Source of the DNA: Ghiorsea sp.
Lineage (GTDB): Bacteria > Pseudomonadota > Zetaproteobacteria > Mariprofundales > Mariprofundaceae
NCBI GenBank assembly: GCA_027053695.1
Contig: JALUHL010000208.1
Coordinates: 1 to 7,329 of the forward strand
Direction: 5' to 3'
DNA length: 7,329 nt
In this document: one piece after another, positions 1-6,283 of the stretch
How the letters are laid out: each line of letters opens with the position of its first letter
How positions within the stretch are numbered: position 1 is the first letter of the stretch
Made by a program: the position numbers and the translations under genes
Notes under the pieces: model-generated
Seen by the model: only the letters and a program-made list of their open reading frames with translations
What the model was told of the DNA's origin: nothing
Databases searched by the model: none

Positions 1-101
1 CGTGCAATTTCAGTAGAGATGCGGCCAAGAACCAAGTCTTCTGCATCTACAATATACCATTTACGTTCAATATCGCCAGGGCGAACAGTCCAAGTAGACA
101 T
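1..101 (-). CDS. rplM: 50S ribosomal protein L13, N-terminal part (runs off the window start)
   Basis: The minus strand from 101 down to 1 encodes 33 residues beginning MSTWTVRPGDIERKWYIVDA and continuing with EDLVLGRISTEIA. This is the L13 N terminus: the family has a K/R-P-x-D-x-x-R-x-W-Y-x-x-D-A segment followed by LGR-(L/I)-(A/S)-(T/S)-E-I-A. L13 is an early-assembling large-subunit protein that binds 23S rRNA. The start ATG (99-101) is preceded by GGAG (read from 113-110) with an 8 nt gap, a good ribosome binding site. The gene is cut by the window edge, and rpsI would be the usual downstream partner but is not visible. It is transcribed divergently from rpiA, from the promoter at 194-221. 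Identification rests on 33 residues, but they are highly characteristic. Confidence 0.93.
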   Translation of the reverse strand, partial: MSTWTVRPGDIERKWYIVDAEDLVLGRISTEIA

Positions 102-133
102 GTTTGATACTCCAAAAATCCAATCAAAAGAGA

Positions 134-158
134 CTGAAAAACTTCTTTCCATTTTCAG
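134..158 (-). promoter_or_regulatory. Hairpin in the rplM mRNA leader
   Basis: CTGAAAA (134-140) and TTTTCAG (152-158) form a 7 bp inverted repeat around an 11 nt loop. It lies inside the predicted rplM leader, about 20 nt upstream of the GGAG ribosome binding site. The E. coli rplM-rpsI operon is reported to be autogenously controlled by L13 through its leader, so this hairpin might be such an element. It is AU-rich and has no following T tract in the rplM direction, so a terminator is unlikely. A regulatory role is inference only. Confidence 0.35.
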
Positions 159-193
159 CAGGGCTTCTCACCTTACTGCCGAACGGGTCGCGC

Positions 194-221
194 ATTGTAG
201 GAAACCGTTTTGTAATGTCAA
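194..221 (-). promoter_or_regulatory. sigma70 promoter of rplM with GC-rich discriminator
   Basis: On the minus strand a perfect -35 box TTGACA (221-216) is followed after 16 bp by TACAAT (199-194), one base off the -10 consensus. The expected transcription start is near 187, giving a leader of about 86 nt before rplM. Bases just downstream of the -10 read GCGCGACCCG on the minus strand. Such GC-rich discriminators are known from stringently controlled (ppGpp/DksA) rRNA and ribosomal protein promoters, so growth-rate control is a reasonable inference. The box match itself is seen directly. Confidence 0.82.
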
Positions 222-279
222 ACACCTTATGTACTTATTATTACAACTGCAAACTCGCATCTTGGTGATTTTTGTTTTT

Positions 280-309
280 TTGGTTAAGCTGCGCCGCCCT
301 ATATATAAA
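280..309 (+). promoter_or_regulatory. Candidate promoter of rpiA
   Basis: TTGGTT (280-285) is followed after 16 bp by TATATA (302-307), or after 18 bp by TATAAA (304-309). Transcription would start near 314-316, leaving a short leader of about 20 nt before the rpiA ATG. The -10 is good and the -35 is only moderate. It is the best plus-strand candidate in the divergent rplM-rpiA gap, and would also serve the downstream kinase and queA if the three are co-transcribed. Confidence 0.45.
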
Positions 310-334
310 TAATCAAGCCTACTGGAGAGATGAT

Positions 335-1000
335 ATGACACAAGATGAGATGAAAGAAGCAGTTGCGCAAGCAGCCCTACAATATGTTGTCAAAGATTCT
401 ATCGTTGGTGTAGGCACAGGCTCAACAGCCAATAAATTTATTGATGCACTTGCCACCATGAAAGACGATATTAAAGGTACAGTCGCAAGCTCTGAAGCTA
501 CCGCAGAACGTTTGCGTGGGCATGGTATCCCAGTTTTTGAATTGAATGACGCGCTTACTCAGGTTAGCAAACTATCTGTATATATTGATGGTGCTGATGA
601 ATTTGACCCATCAAAAAATCTAACCAAAGGTGGCGGTGGCGCTTTAACGCGCGAGAAAATCGTGGCTGCCGCATCTGAAAAATTCATCTGTATCGTGGAT
701 GAAAGCAAACAAGTTGACCATCTTGGTGCATTCCCACTTCCCATTGAAGTGATTCCTATGGCGGAAACGTTAGTGATGTCGATTGCCAATAACCTAGGTG
801 GCAAAGCTCAAGTTCGTGAAGGTTTTACCACCGATAATGGTAATATCATCATTGATGTGAACGGCCTTGTGATTAAAGATGCTCGCCAGCTTGAAGATGA
901 TTTGAATGAAGTCCCGGGCGTGGTGACCAATGGTGTTTTCTCGCATCAAGGTGCAGATGTGGTGTTGATGGCAACGCCAGAAGGTGTTAAAACACTCTAA
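335..1000 (+). CDS. rpiA: Ribose-5-phosphate isomerase A
   Basis: This 221-residue protein, close to the 219 residues of E. coli RpiA, interconverts ribose 5-phosphate and ribulose 5-phosphate in the cytosolic non-oxidative pentose phosphate pathway. Visible family motifs are the phosphate-binding loop [11 protein letters not shown] (residues 25-35), ASSEAT (51-56), IDGADEFD (84-91) and [14 protein letters not shown] (97-110). The residues matching E. coli catalytic or substrate-binding Asp81, Asp84, Lys94 and Glu103 are present as Asp85, Asp88, Lys98 and Glu107, a constant offset of 4. The ATG at 335 is chosen because GGAGAG (324-329) precedes it at proper spacing and it gives the family's normal N terminus. 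An in-frame TTG at 272 would add 21 hydrophobic residues that are not part of the family. The gene is complete and followed by a 61 bp gap without a clear terminator. Confidence 0.97.
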   Translation: MTQDEMKEAVAQAALQYVVKDSIVGVGTGSTANKFIDALATMKDDIKGTVASSEATAERLRGHGIPVFELNDALTQVSKLSVYIDGADEFDPSKNLTKGGGGALTREKIVAAASEKFICIVDESKQVDHLGAFPLPIEVIPMAETLVMSIANNLGGKAQVREGFTTDNGNIIIDVNGLVIKDARQLEDDLNEVPGVVTNGVFSHQGADVVLMATPEGVKTL

Positions 1001-1061
1001 AACAAGAGCTTCTCAGCAATAACCTTTCGACAAGCATGACTTTCATTGCTACGCTGCCTGC

Positions 1062-4000
1062 ATGCAAAGCTCTGCTACCCCGCCTATAAAGAGTAATATT
1101 CGCTTACTCATTGCAGCCATGCTCATCGCTGCATGTTTTGTGATGGGTGGTATGTTCTATGTGATGCAACTGAGCAAACATATTGCAGACACCCATACAT
1201 ATTTAGAAACTGCATCCGAGCATATTATTGCAGACATGAGCGAAGCCCATTTGTGGTTAGAAGAAGTTTTGGCAGTGGATAATGCCGAAGATAAACAACT
1301 TATCTTTGATCGTTTTGCCAATATTGAGAAAAATTTCAAAGCCCTACAATCCCTTGGCTTGCATCAACATCTCTTCCTCAAACATGATGAACTCAAACCC
1401 TTACCTAAGCTTATTCAGCAAGCTTTGCACACGTTTGAGCAACTGAAAAACACCACTCAATATCGCCTTGCTCATGCACAAAGTTCTGCTGTGGGTTCCC
1501 CATCAGATGCAACTTACGACAAGCTTTTTAAAGAGTTTAATACCCAAGCTTCTGAAATAAGGAGTGTCCTCGAAGCATCATTAGCCACGCATAATCAACA
1601 TTTGGAAGACGTTCAAACATGGGTTATCTTGTTATCCTTACTGATGATGTTGGCAACATCATGGTTGGTTACAACACTCTTCTTTAAGCAACGACAAAGC
1701 TTTGAACACGCTTTAAATGCTGAACAAGAGCAACATGCCATGGAAGATAAATATCGCGCCTTGATTGAGCAATCACCCTTTGCCATTCAAATCATGTCGC
1801 CCGATGGTGAAATCATTCAGGTTAATCAGTCTTGGCAAGACTTATGGAAATCCACAAAAGAAAAACTCAAAGATTATAATATATTCAATGATGATTTGTT
1901 AAAAGAACATTCTGTTTTCGAAGACATCAAGCAAGGGTTCTCTGGGCAACATGTAGTAACACCCGTGGTTAACCTCAATCCTAACGCCATCGAATCTACA
2001 TTGCCTTGGAAGAATCACTTTGTGCGCATACATCTTTACCCTATCTTGGATATCCACGATCACCTTGAACAAATTGTGTTGATTTATGCTGACGTGAGCG
2101 ACACTTATCAGCAACAGGCCTTCCAAGTTGGGCAAGCAAAAGTGCTAGAACGCATTGCAAGCAATGAATCTGCTTTAGATGATGTGTTCAATGAACTGAT
2201 ACCTTTCGTTGAGAAGCTTTCACCAAAAGTAGCGTGTACCATTCTATTGGTGGATGAAGGTGGGCAGCATCTTGTGAATGGCGTTGGCCCAAGCCTTAAC
2301 CCTGATTATTTAAAAGCTATCAATGGCTTAAGCATTGATCCTAAAGCAGGCTCTTGTGGCACTGCCGCTTTTACCAAACAGCCTGTTATCGCATCCGATA
2401 TAAGCACAGACCCTTTGTGGAAAGATTACAAAGATATTGCACTTGAATTTAACATCCATGCCTGCTGGTCGCAGCCAATTATAGACACTTCTGGAGAAGT
2501 TTTAGGTACCTTTGCCATGTATTGCGACCAACCTTGCCAACCCCAACAAAGTGATTTAGATTTATTATCGCGCGTCAGCCAACTTGCTCGCAATGCCATC
2601 ATTCATAAACGTGCTATGCAGTACCTCATTTCTTCTAAAAAAGCGCTAAAAGAAGCTCAGAAGCTTGCCCATATGGGAAGTTGGGAAAGAGATTTGCATC
2701 ATGACCGTTTTGTTTGTTCTGAAGAAATCCATCATATTTTTGAATTGGATGAACATGATGGTGGATGTAGCTATCAAACCCTGCTTGATATGATTCACCC
2801 TGAAGACTTTGAAGATGTTGCATCCGTTTACCAGCAAGCCTTAAAAAGCCACCAGCCGTGTGAAATTGATTATCGATTATTATTGGATGAGCAACGTATC
2901 AAATATGTTCATTCCAAACTTGAAGCTTCTTATGACTACCACGATAATCCCATCAAAATTATCGGTATCGTCCAAGATATGACTGAGCTTGTTCAGGCGC
3001 AAAAAGAAAAAGAAATCAATCTGGCAAAAATGGAGCATGTGCAACGCTTGGAAAGTCTTGGTGTGCTCGCAGGTGGCATTGCGCATGATTTCAATAATAT
3101 TTTAACTGCAATCATGGGCAATGCGGGGCTTGCAAGTCATCAGCTTCCTGAAACATCTCCTGCCCATACATATATTGAGCAAATCACACAAGCCAGCCAA
3201 AAAGCTGCCAATCTTTGCAAGCAAATGCTGGCTTATTCAGGCAAAGGAAAATTTGTAGTTAAACCCATCAATCTCTCCGAATTGGTGGATGAACTTAGCC
3301 AACTCTTAAACGTGACCATTGCCAAAAATGTGGTGCTTCGCCTTGATTTAAGCAAGCAGTTACCGCCTATTGATGCCGATGTTACACAAATGCAGCAAGT
3401 GATTATGAATTTGGTTATCAATGCTGCTGAAGCCATTGGGGAATGCAGCGGCTCTATTTCTATTGCTACAGGTGTGACATCCATCGATAAGGCATACTTG
3501 GCAGAGACCTTTATTGATGAAGATTTGGCAGAAGGGCAATACATCTACCTTGAAGTTTCCGATACTGGCTGCGGCATGGATGAAGAGACTCATGCTAAAA
3601 TCTTTGAACCCTTTTTTACCACCAAATTTACAGGCCGTGGTTTAGGCATGGCTGCGATTTTAGGCATTGTGCGCGGTCATCAAGGTGCAATCAAATCATA
3701 CAGTGAATTGAATAAAGGGACGACATTTAAGGTGTTCTTCCCTCGCTCCAAAGAAGCTTCAGTCCCTATTTCATTGGATGATAAAATCAAGGAATCTTGG
3801 CGCAGTCAGGGTGTTGTGCTTGTGATTGATGATGAAGAAACCATACGCGAAGTGGCTGTGTCTATGCTTAAAGATATGGGGCTAGAAGCATTCACCGCAG
3901 CCGATGGCATAGAAGGTGTAGAAGTATTCAAGCACCAACATAAAGATATTGATGCGGTACTTTTGGATATGACCATGCCCCACATGGGAGGAGAAGATAC

Positions 4001-4175
4001 CTTTTCTGCGCTATGCCGCATTGACCCTGATGTGAAGGTAATTCTTAGTTCCGGTTACAATGAGCAAGATGCTACAAGCAGGTTTTCAGGCAAAGGGTTA
4101 GCAGGTTTTTTACAAAAACCATATACCCCCGAGCAACTGGCAACACAGCTCGCTAAAATTTTTGACAAGACCTAA
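1062..4175 (+). CDS. Membrane-bound hybrid sensor histidine kinase (PAS-GAF-PAS-HisKA-HATPase-REC)
   Basis: This is a 1037-residue inner-membrane hybrid kinase. A transmembrane helix at about 13-35 and another at about 186-208 bracket a roughly 145-residue, mostly helical periplasmic region that I cannot assign to a named sensor family. A charged helical linker (209-230) leads to a PAS domain (about 231-350, with SPFAIQIMSPDGEIIQVNQSW), a GAF domain (about 360-515, with the GSCGTAAF signature at 430-437) and a second, PAS_3-like domain (about 533-645, with MGSWERDL and IHPEDFEDV). The kinase core has the H box GGIAHDFNN with His675, the N box QVIMNLVINAAEAIG (Asn783, Asn787), DTGCGM (834-839), FEPFFTTK and GRGLGMAA. 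The C-terminal receiver (about 916-1035) has Asp923/924, phospho-acceptor Asp969, Ser996/997 and Lys1019. All residues for ATP-dependent autophosphorylation and internal phosphotransfer are present. There is no HPt or DNA-binding domain, and no partner regulator in the window, so ligand and output are unknown. The start has no clear Shine-Dalgarno. The upstream in-frame stop at 1020 and loss of the first membrane helix with later Met codons support 1062. Confidence 0.93.
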   Translation: MQSSATPPIKSNIRLLIAAMLIAACFVMGGMFYVMQLSKHIADTHTYLETASEHIIADMSEAHLWLEEVLAVDNAEDKQLIFDRFANIEKNFKALQSLGLHQHLFLKHDELKPLPKLIQQALHTFEQLKNTTQYRLAHAQSSAVGSPSDATYDKLFKEFNTQASEIRSVLEASLATHNQHLEDVQTWVILLSLLMMLATSWLVTTLFFKQRQSFEHALNAEQEQHAMEDKYRALIEQSPFAIQIMSPDGEIIQVNQSWQDLWKSTKEKLKDYNIFNDDLLKEHSVFEDIKQGFSGQHVVTPVVNLNPNAIESTLPWKNHFVRIHLYPILDIHDHLEQIVLIYADVSDTYQQQAFQVGQAKVLERIASNESALDDVFNELIPFVEKLSPKVACTILLVDEGGQHLVNGVGPSLNPDYLKAINGLSIDPKAGSCGTAAFTKQPVIASDISTDPLWKDYKDIALEFNIHACWSQPIIDTSGEVLGTFAMYCDQPCQPQQSDLDLLSRVSQLARNAIIHKRAMQYLISSKKALKEAQKLAHMGSWERDLHHDRFVCSEEIHHIFELDEHDGGCSYQTLLDMIHPEDFEDVASVYQQALKSHQPCEIDYRLLLDEQRIKYVHSKLEASYDYHDNPIKIIGIVQDMTELVQAQKEKEINLAKMEHVQRLESLGVLAGGIAHDFNNILTAIMGNAGLASHQLPETSPAHTYIEQITQASQKAANLCKQMLAYSGKGKFVVKPINLSELVDELSQLLNVTIAKNVVLRLDLSKQLPPIDADVTQMQQVIMNLVINAAEAIGECSGSISIATGVTSIDKAYLAETFIDEDLAEGQYIYLEVSDTGCGMDEETHAKIFEPFFTTKFTGRGLGMAAILGIVRGHQGAIKSYSELNKGTTFKVFFPRSKEASVPISLDDKIKESWRSQGVVLVIDDEETIREVAVSMLKDMGLEAFTAADGIEGVEVFKHQHKDIDAVLLDMTMPHMGGEDTFSALCRIDPDVKVILSSGYNEQDATSRFSGKGLAGFLQKPYTPEQLATQLAKIFDKT

Positions 4176-4202
4176 GCGCACAACTTCAGCTAGTATTGCC
4201 GC

Positions 4203-5243
4203 ATGCATGTATCTGATTTTGATTTCGAGCTTCCTGAAGCTCTGATTGCCAAGCAACCCTTAAAAAAACGTGATGCTTCACGTTTACTTTCTATTTCTGA
4301 GAATACGTTTGATGACTTACATATCCCTGACCTTGTATCGTTAGTACAAGAGGGTGATGTTTGGGTGATTAACGATACCAAGGTCATTCCTGCACGGCTC
4401 ATGGGCAAAAAGAAAAGCGGTGGCAAAGTGGAAGTGCTGTTGCTTGAGCCCTTGAGTGACGACCATGTTTGGCAAGCATGGGGAAAATCCAATAAACCTT
4501 TAAAAGAAGGTATGCTTATTCTTTTCGCCGATGGTTTTTCTGGTGAAGTATTAAGTCGTGACGGTAAAAACATTGAAATCCGCCTTATCGCTGATGATGT
4601 GGGTCATGCCATTGAGCAACACGGGCATATGCCGCTGCCTCCTTATATCAATCGCCCTGACTCAGAAGAAGATAAGCAACGCTATCAAACCGTTTTTGCC
4701 GAGCATCAAGGTGCAGTTGCAGCACCCACTGCGGGGCTTCATTTGACACCCGAACTCATGACCAAGATGGAAGATGCAGGTGCAACCTTTGTGCATGTCA
4801 CTTTGCATGTTGGTCCTGGCACATTTCAACCCATACAAGTGGATAATACCGATGACCATGATATGCATGAAGAAGCATATATAATTTCTGAAGAAGCTGC
4901 CGCCACCATCAATCAAGCCAAACAAAGTGGCAAGCGTATTGTTGCCGTGGGCACAACAAGCTTGCGCACATTAGAAGCCGCAGGGCAAACAGGAACCATT
5001 AAAGCTGGCTCAAATCGAACCGACATTTTTATTACACCGGGCTATCAGTTTCAAATCACTGATGCTTTGCTCACCAACTTTCATTTACCCAAATCCACCT
5101 TGCTCATGCTTGTATCAGCGCTTGCAGGGCAAGAGCGCATCAAGCAAGCCTATCAACATGCCATTGAAAGCAAGTATCGTTTTTATTCGTATGGTGATGC
5201 CATGTTTATTCCAAGTTTCTTTGCTCAAGACCTAACTTCCTAG
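4203..5243 (+). CDS. queA: S-adenosylmethionine:tRNA ribosyltransferase-isomerase (QueA)
   Basis: QueA transfers and isomerises the ribosyl part of S-adenosylmethionine onto 7-aminomethyl-7-deazaguanine in tRNA, giving epoxyqueuosine at the wobble position of GUN-anticodon tRNAs. The 346-residue product is full length and collinear with E. coli QueA: FELPEALIA (8-16), NDTKVIPARL (57-66), GHMPLPPYI (141-149), AVAAPTAGLH (171-180), TLHVGPGTFQP (200-210), GTTSLRTLEA (250-259), TNFHLPKSTLLMLVSA (291-306) and YRFYSYGDAMFI (325-336). The ATG at 4203 gives the family-typical start MHVSDFDFELP. No Shine-Dalgarno is visible before it. It starts 27 bp after the kinase, so read-through from that gene is likely. 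The usual partner tgt does not follow, because cassette-like DNA comes next. Confidence 0.97.
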   Translation: MHVSDFDFELPEALIAKQPLKKRDASRLLSISENTFDDLHIPDLVSLVQEGDVWVINDTKVIPARLMGKKKSGGKVEVLLLEPLSDDHVWQAWGKSNKPLKEGMLILFADGFSGEVLSRDGKNIEIRLIADDVGHAIEQHGHMPLPPYINRPDSEEDKQRYQTVFAEHQGAVAAPTAGLHLTPELMTKMEDAGATFVHVTLHVGPGTFQPIQVDNTDDHDMHEEAYIISEEAAATINQAKQSGKRIVAVGTTSLRTLEAAGQTGTIKAGSNRTDIFITPGYQFQITDALLTNFHLPKSTLLMLVSALAGQERIKQAYQHAIESKYRFYSYGDAMFIPSFFAQDLTS

Positions 5244-5319
5244 AATAATTAAGGGTAGGTTTGATATTTACCCATCTTGAGCTACGATATGCATATATGA
5301 AGAAGCTATACAGAAACAG

Positions 5320-5325
5320 TATAAT
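5320..5325 (+). promoter_or_regulatory. Candidate promoter -10 box upstream of cassette A
   Basis: TATAAT is a perfect -10 hexamer. The best -35 at 17 bp spacing is ATGAAG (5297-5302), a weak 3 of 6 match. Transcription would start near 5331-5333, about 40 nt before the first cassette gene and close to the putative left cassette boundary. If active, it could read through the DUF4440 gene into the ABM-like gene, which has no room for its own promoter. The surroundings are AT-rich, so a chance match is possible. Confidence 0.45.
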
Positions 5326-5330
5326 AATTA

Positions 5331-5825
5331 GTATGGCTAGTAGGCGAAAATACAATTTAGGGATAAACTCTAATGAGTCTGGAAAATGAAATAATAGAAA
5401 AAGAGCTTGCTTTAATGACATTTGAGGTTCGTCATTCTAAACAGCAACTACGCTCTCTTTTATCAACAAAATTCAGGGAAATAGGTGCATCAGGAGATTA
5501 CTTCTGTTTTGATGAAGTACTGGATGCACTACCCCAGCAAAACTCTTGGAGTTGCCATATTCAAGATATTGAGTTCAAAAAAGTAACATTGGAAGTAGTC
5601 CAACTAGTATATCTTGCATTTGTAAAACACACAGACAAGGACGAAGGTGCATATTCTCGCCGCAGTTCAATTTGGCGTAAAGAAAACAATAACTGGAAAA
5701 TGTGGTTCAACCAAGGTACAAAGGTTGCTCCATTTAAATTAAAGCCATAACAATCGCATGCACACGGAAAAAGCAAAGCTACGGTCGTTCCCCCCTCCAC
5801 TTCGCTTTCCCGGTGATGCTGGCCG
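5331..5825 (+). mobile_element. Probable gene cassette A (left edge tentative)
   Basis: This unit holds the DUF4440 gene followed directly by an attC site, the standard integron cassette layout. The right edge is the G of the attC core site at 5825. The left edge is uncertain. The cassette's own right half-site GCCATAAC (5744-5751) predicts a left half-site close to GTTATGGC, and the nearest match upstream is GTATGGC at 5331-5337, one base short. No attI site or integrase is visible, and the DNA to the left is the queA flank. Confidence 0.5.
5373..5750 (+). CDS. DUF4440 / NTF2-like small protein, cassette-borne
   Basis: This is a 125-residue cytosolic protein with no signal peptide or membrane segment. 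The order of features fits the DUF4440 branch of the NTF2/SnoaL-like alpha+beta barrel fold: an N-terminal helix ELALMTFEVR (11-20), LRSLLSTKFREIGASGDYF (26-44), and the C-terminal strands SRRSSIWRKENNNWKMWFNQ (95-114) followed by GT. The RSS-x-W-R...W-x-M-x-F-x-Q-G-T pattern is especially typical. Members form dimers with a cone-shaped pocket, and most have no known substrate, so I give no enzymatic role. AGGGA (5359-5363) lies 9 nt before the ATG. The TAA stop falls inside the R'' half of the attC site, so gene and recombination site are tightly packed, as in integron cassettes. Expression probably depends on the TATAAT at 5320. Confidence 0.82.
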   Translation: MSLENEIIEKELALMTFEVRHSKQQLRSLLSTKFREIGASGDYFCFDEVLDALPQQNSWSCHIQDIEFKKVTLEVVQLVYLAFVKHTDKDEGAYSRRSSIWRKENNNWKMWFNQGTKVAPFKLKP

Positions 5826-5831
5826 TTGGGC
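5745..5831 (+). other. attC recombination site 1 (between cassettes A and B)
   Basis: The R'' box CCATAAC (5745-5751) and core site GTTGGGC (5825-5831, matching GTTRRRY) bracket an imperfect palindrome. Arm one pairs GCAT (5756-5759), CAC (5761-5763), CGG (5765-5767) and AAAGC (5770-5774) with GCTTT (5804-5808), CCG (5810-5812), GTG (5813-5815) and ATGC (5816-5819). That gives 15 pairs, with G5760 and A5764 unpaired on one arm only and a small AA/C interior loop. One-sided extrahelical bases are the hallmark that lets IntI choose the folded bottom strand. The variable terminal loop is about 29 nt. The CCATAAC box departs from RYYYAAC at two positions. Confidence 0.85.
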
Positions 5832-6201
5832 ATAAGAATCATGTATGTGCAAATAGTTCGCTTCAAACTTAAACCTGACACGCCACGGGAAGAATTTCTT
5901 GATTTGACGAGTGAAATGGCAATTCTTCTAAAGAAGATGGAAGGTTTCGTGGCATATGAGCTGTATGAAGGTTCTGAGTCCTGGTCTGACAGAATTATGT
6001 GGGAAAGCGAAAAACATGCACAGGAAGGTCAGAGAACTTTTCTATCCACTGCAATAGCAAAACAAATTATTGCACTGGTTGAGAATGACTATAGTAGCTT
6101 TTTCGGGAAGGTAGTCGCGTCAGAATGAATAGTCTGCCCAACAATGCGCTCGTTCGGACGCAAACTACGCTGCGCTTCGTTTGCGCCGCACAGCTTGGTC
6201 G
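5826..6201 (+). mobile_element. Integron gene cassette B (complete, 376 bp)
   Basis: The unit runs from the cut point after G5825 to G6201. It contains one gene (5841-6128) and its own attC. On excision the right half-site GCCCAAC (6136-6142) would meet the left half-site GTTGGGC (5825-5831), and these are exact reverse complements, which is strong evidence that the two edges belong to the same circle. No integrase is visible, so mobility would need IntI supplied from elsewhere. Confidence 0.85.
5841..6128 (+). CDS. ABM-like dimeric alpha/beta-barrel protein, cassette-borne
   Basis: The 95-residue product is a small ferredoxin-like protein of the antibiotic biosynthesis monooxygenase (ABM) / dimeric alpha-beta-barrel type. 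The visible pattern is an N-terminal strand MYVQIVRFKLKP (1-12), a helix REEFLDLTSEMAILLKKMEG (16-35), a strand FVAYELYEGS (36-45), then SDRIMWESEKHAQEGQRTF (49-67), which matches the family's D-x-(I/F)-x-W-E-S-x-x-H-A segment. The fold covers quinol monooxygenases, haem-degrading proteins and many uncharacterised members, so no reaction is assigned. ATG 5841 is preferred over the in-frame TTG at 5826, because that TTG lies inside the attC core. Only 15 nt separate the cassette edge from the ATG and the Shine-Dalgarno is weak (AAGAA, 5834-5838), so expression must come from upstream read-through. Confidence 0.78.
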   Translation: MYVQIVRFKLKPDTPREEFLDLTSEMAILLKKMEGFVAYELYEGSESWSDRIMWESEKHAQEGQRTFLSTAIAKQIIALVENDYSSFFGKVVASE

Positions 6202-6207
6202 TTATAC
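6136..6207 (+). other. attC recombination site 2 (right end of cassette B)
   Basis: The R'' box GCCCAAC (6136-6142) matches RYYYAAC exactly, and the core site is GTTATAC (6201-6207), a one-position departure from GTTRRRY. Between them GCT (6148-6150), GT (6152-6153), CGG (6155-6157) and CGCAAAC (6159-6165) pair with GTTTGCG (6179-6185), CCG (6186-6188), AC (6190-6191) and AGC (6192-6194). C6151 and A6158 are unpaired on one arm, and T6154/C6189 is a mismatch. The terminal loop is 13 nt. Size (72 bp), layout and one-sided extrahelical bases fit a functional attC. Confidence 0.9.
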
Positions 6208-6219
6208 CTTTAAACCTAC

Positions 6220-6247
6220 TTGCAACTTTATAAATAAGCTCTAAAAT
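6220..6247 (+). promoter_or_regulatory. Promoter of the toxin-antitoxin operon
   Basis: TTGCAA (6220-6225, 4 of 6) is followed after 16 bp by TAAAAT (6242-6247, 5 of 6). Transcription would start near 6254, about 30 nt before the antitoxin ATG. A dedicated promoter inside the unit is usual for toxin-antitoxin cassettes, which must be expressed wherever they sit in an array. It overlaps the AAATAAG repeats that probably serve as operator. Confidence 0.65.
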
Positions 6248-6271
6248 AAGCACTGTTTTTAAGTCTTATTT
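6232..6271 (+). promoter_or_regulatory. Candidate antitoxin operator: three AAATAAG half-sites
   Basis: AAATAAGC occurs at 6232-6239 and again at 6244-6251, exactly 12 bp apart. A reverse copy, CTTATTT, lies at 6265-6271 and forms a 7 bp inverted repeat with the second copy. The sites cover the -10 box and the start region. Phd/YefM-type antitoxins bind short palindromic or repeated sites in their own promoters, alone or with toxin. The repeats are seen directly and the operator role is inferred. Confidence 0.5.
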
Positions 6272-6283
6272 ATTAGGGGTCAG

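Noticed and set aside
19..312. Plus-strand open frame antisense to rplM and its leader
   Set aside because: It crosses the rplM coding start and promoter, resembles no family, and rplM on the other strand explains the DNA.
272..334. In-frame extension of rpiA from a TTG at 272
   Set aside because: It adds a hydrophobic 21-residue leader absent from RpiA, lacks a ribosome binding site and overlaps the likely promoter. ATG 335 has a good GGAGAG.
3233..3544. 103-residue minus-strand frame inside the kinase gene
   Set aside because: It is a shadow of a strongly supported kinase core reading frame and has no family features.
5253..5273. GGGTA...TACCC hairpin after queA as a terminator
   Set aside because: The stem is only 5 bp with an 11 nt loop, and no T tract follows. 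Too weak to call.
5287..5296. ATATGCATAT palindrome upstream of cassette A
   Set aside because: Short AT-rich palindromes are expected by chance here, and nothing links it to a regulator.
5206..5421. Minus-strand frame with a membrane-helix-like stretch
   Set aside because: The hydrophobicity comes from AT-rich intergenic DNA. It starts inside the DUF4440 gene, ends inside queA, and has no recognisable start signal or family.
5826..5840. TTG start for the ABM-like protein at 5826
   Set aside because: It lies in the attC core site and would make translation begin within the recombination sequence. ATG 5841 gives the family's normal N-terminal strand.
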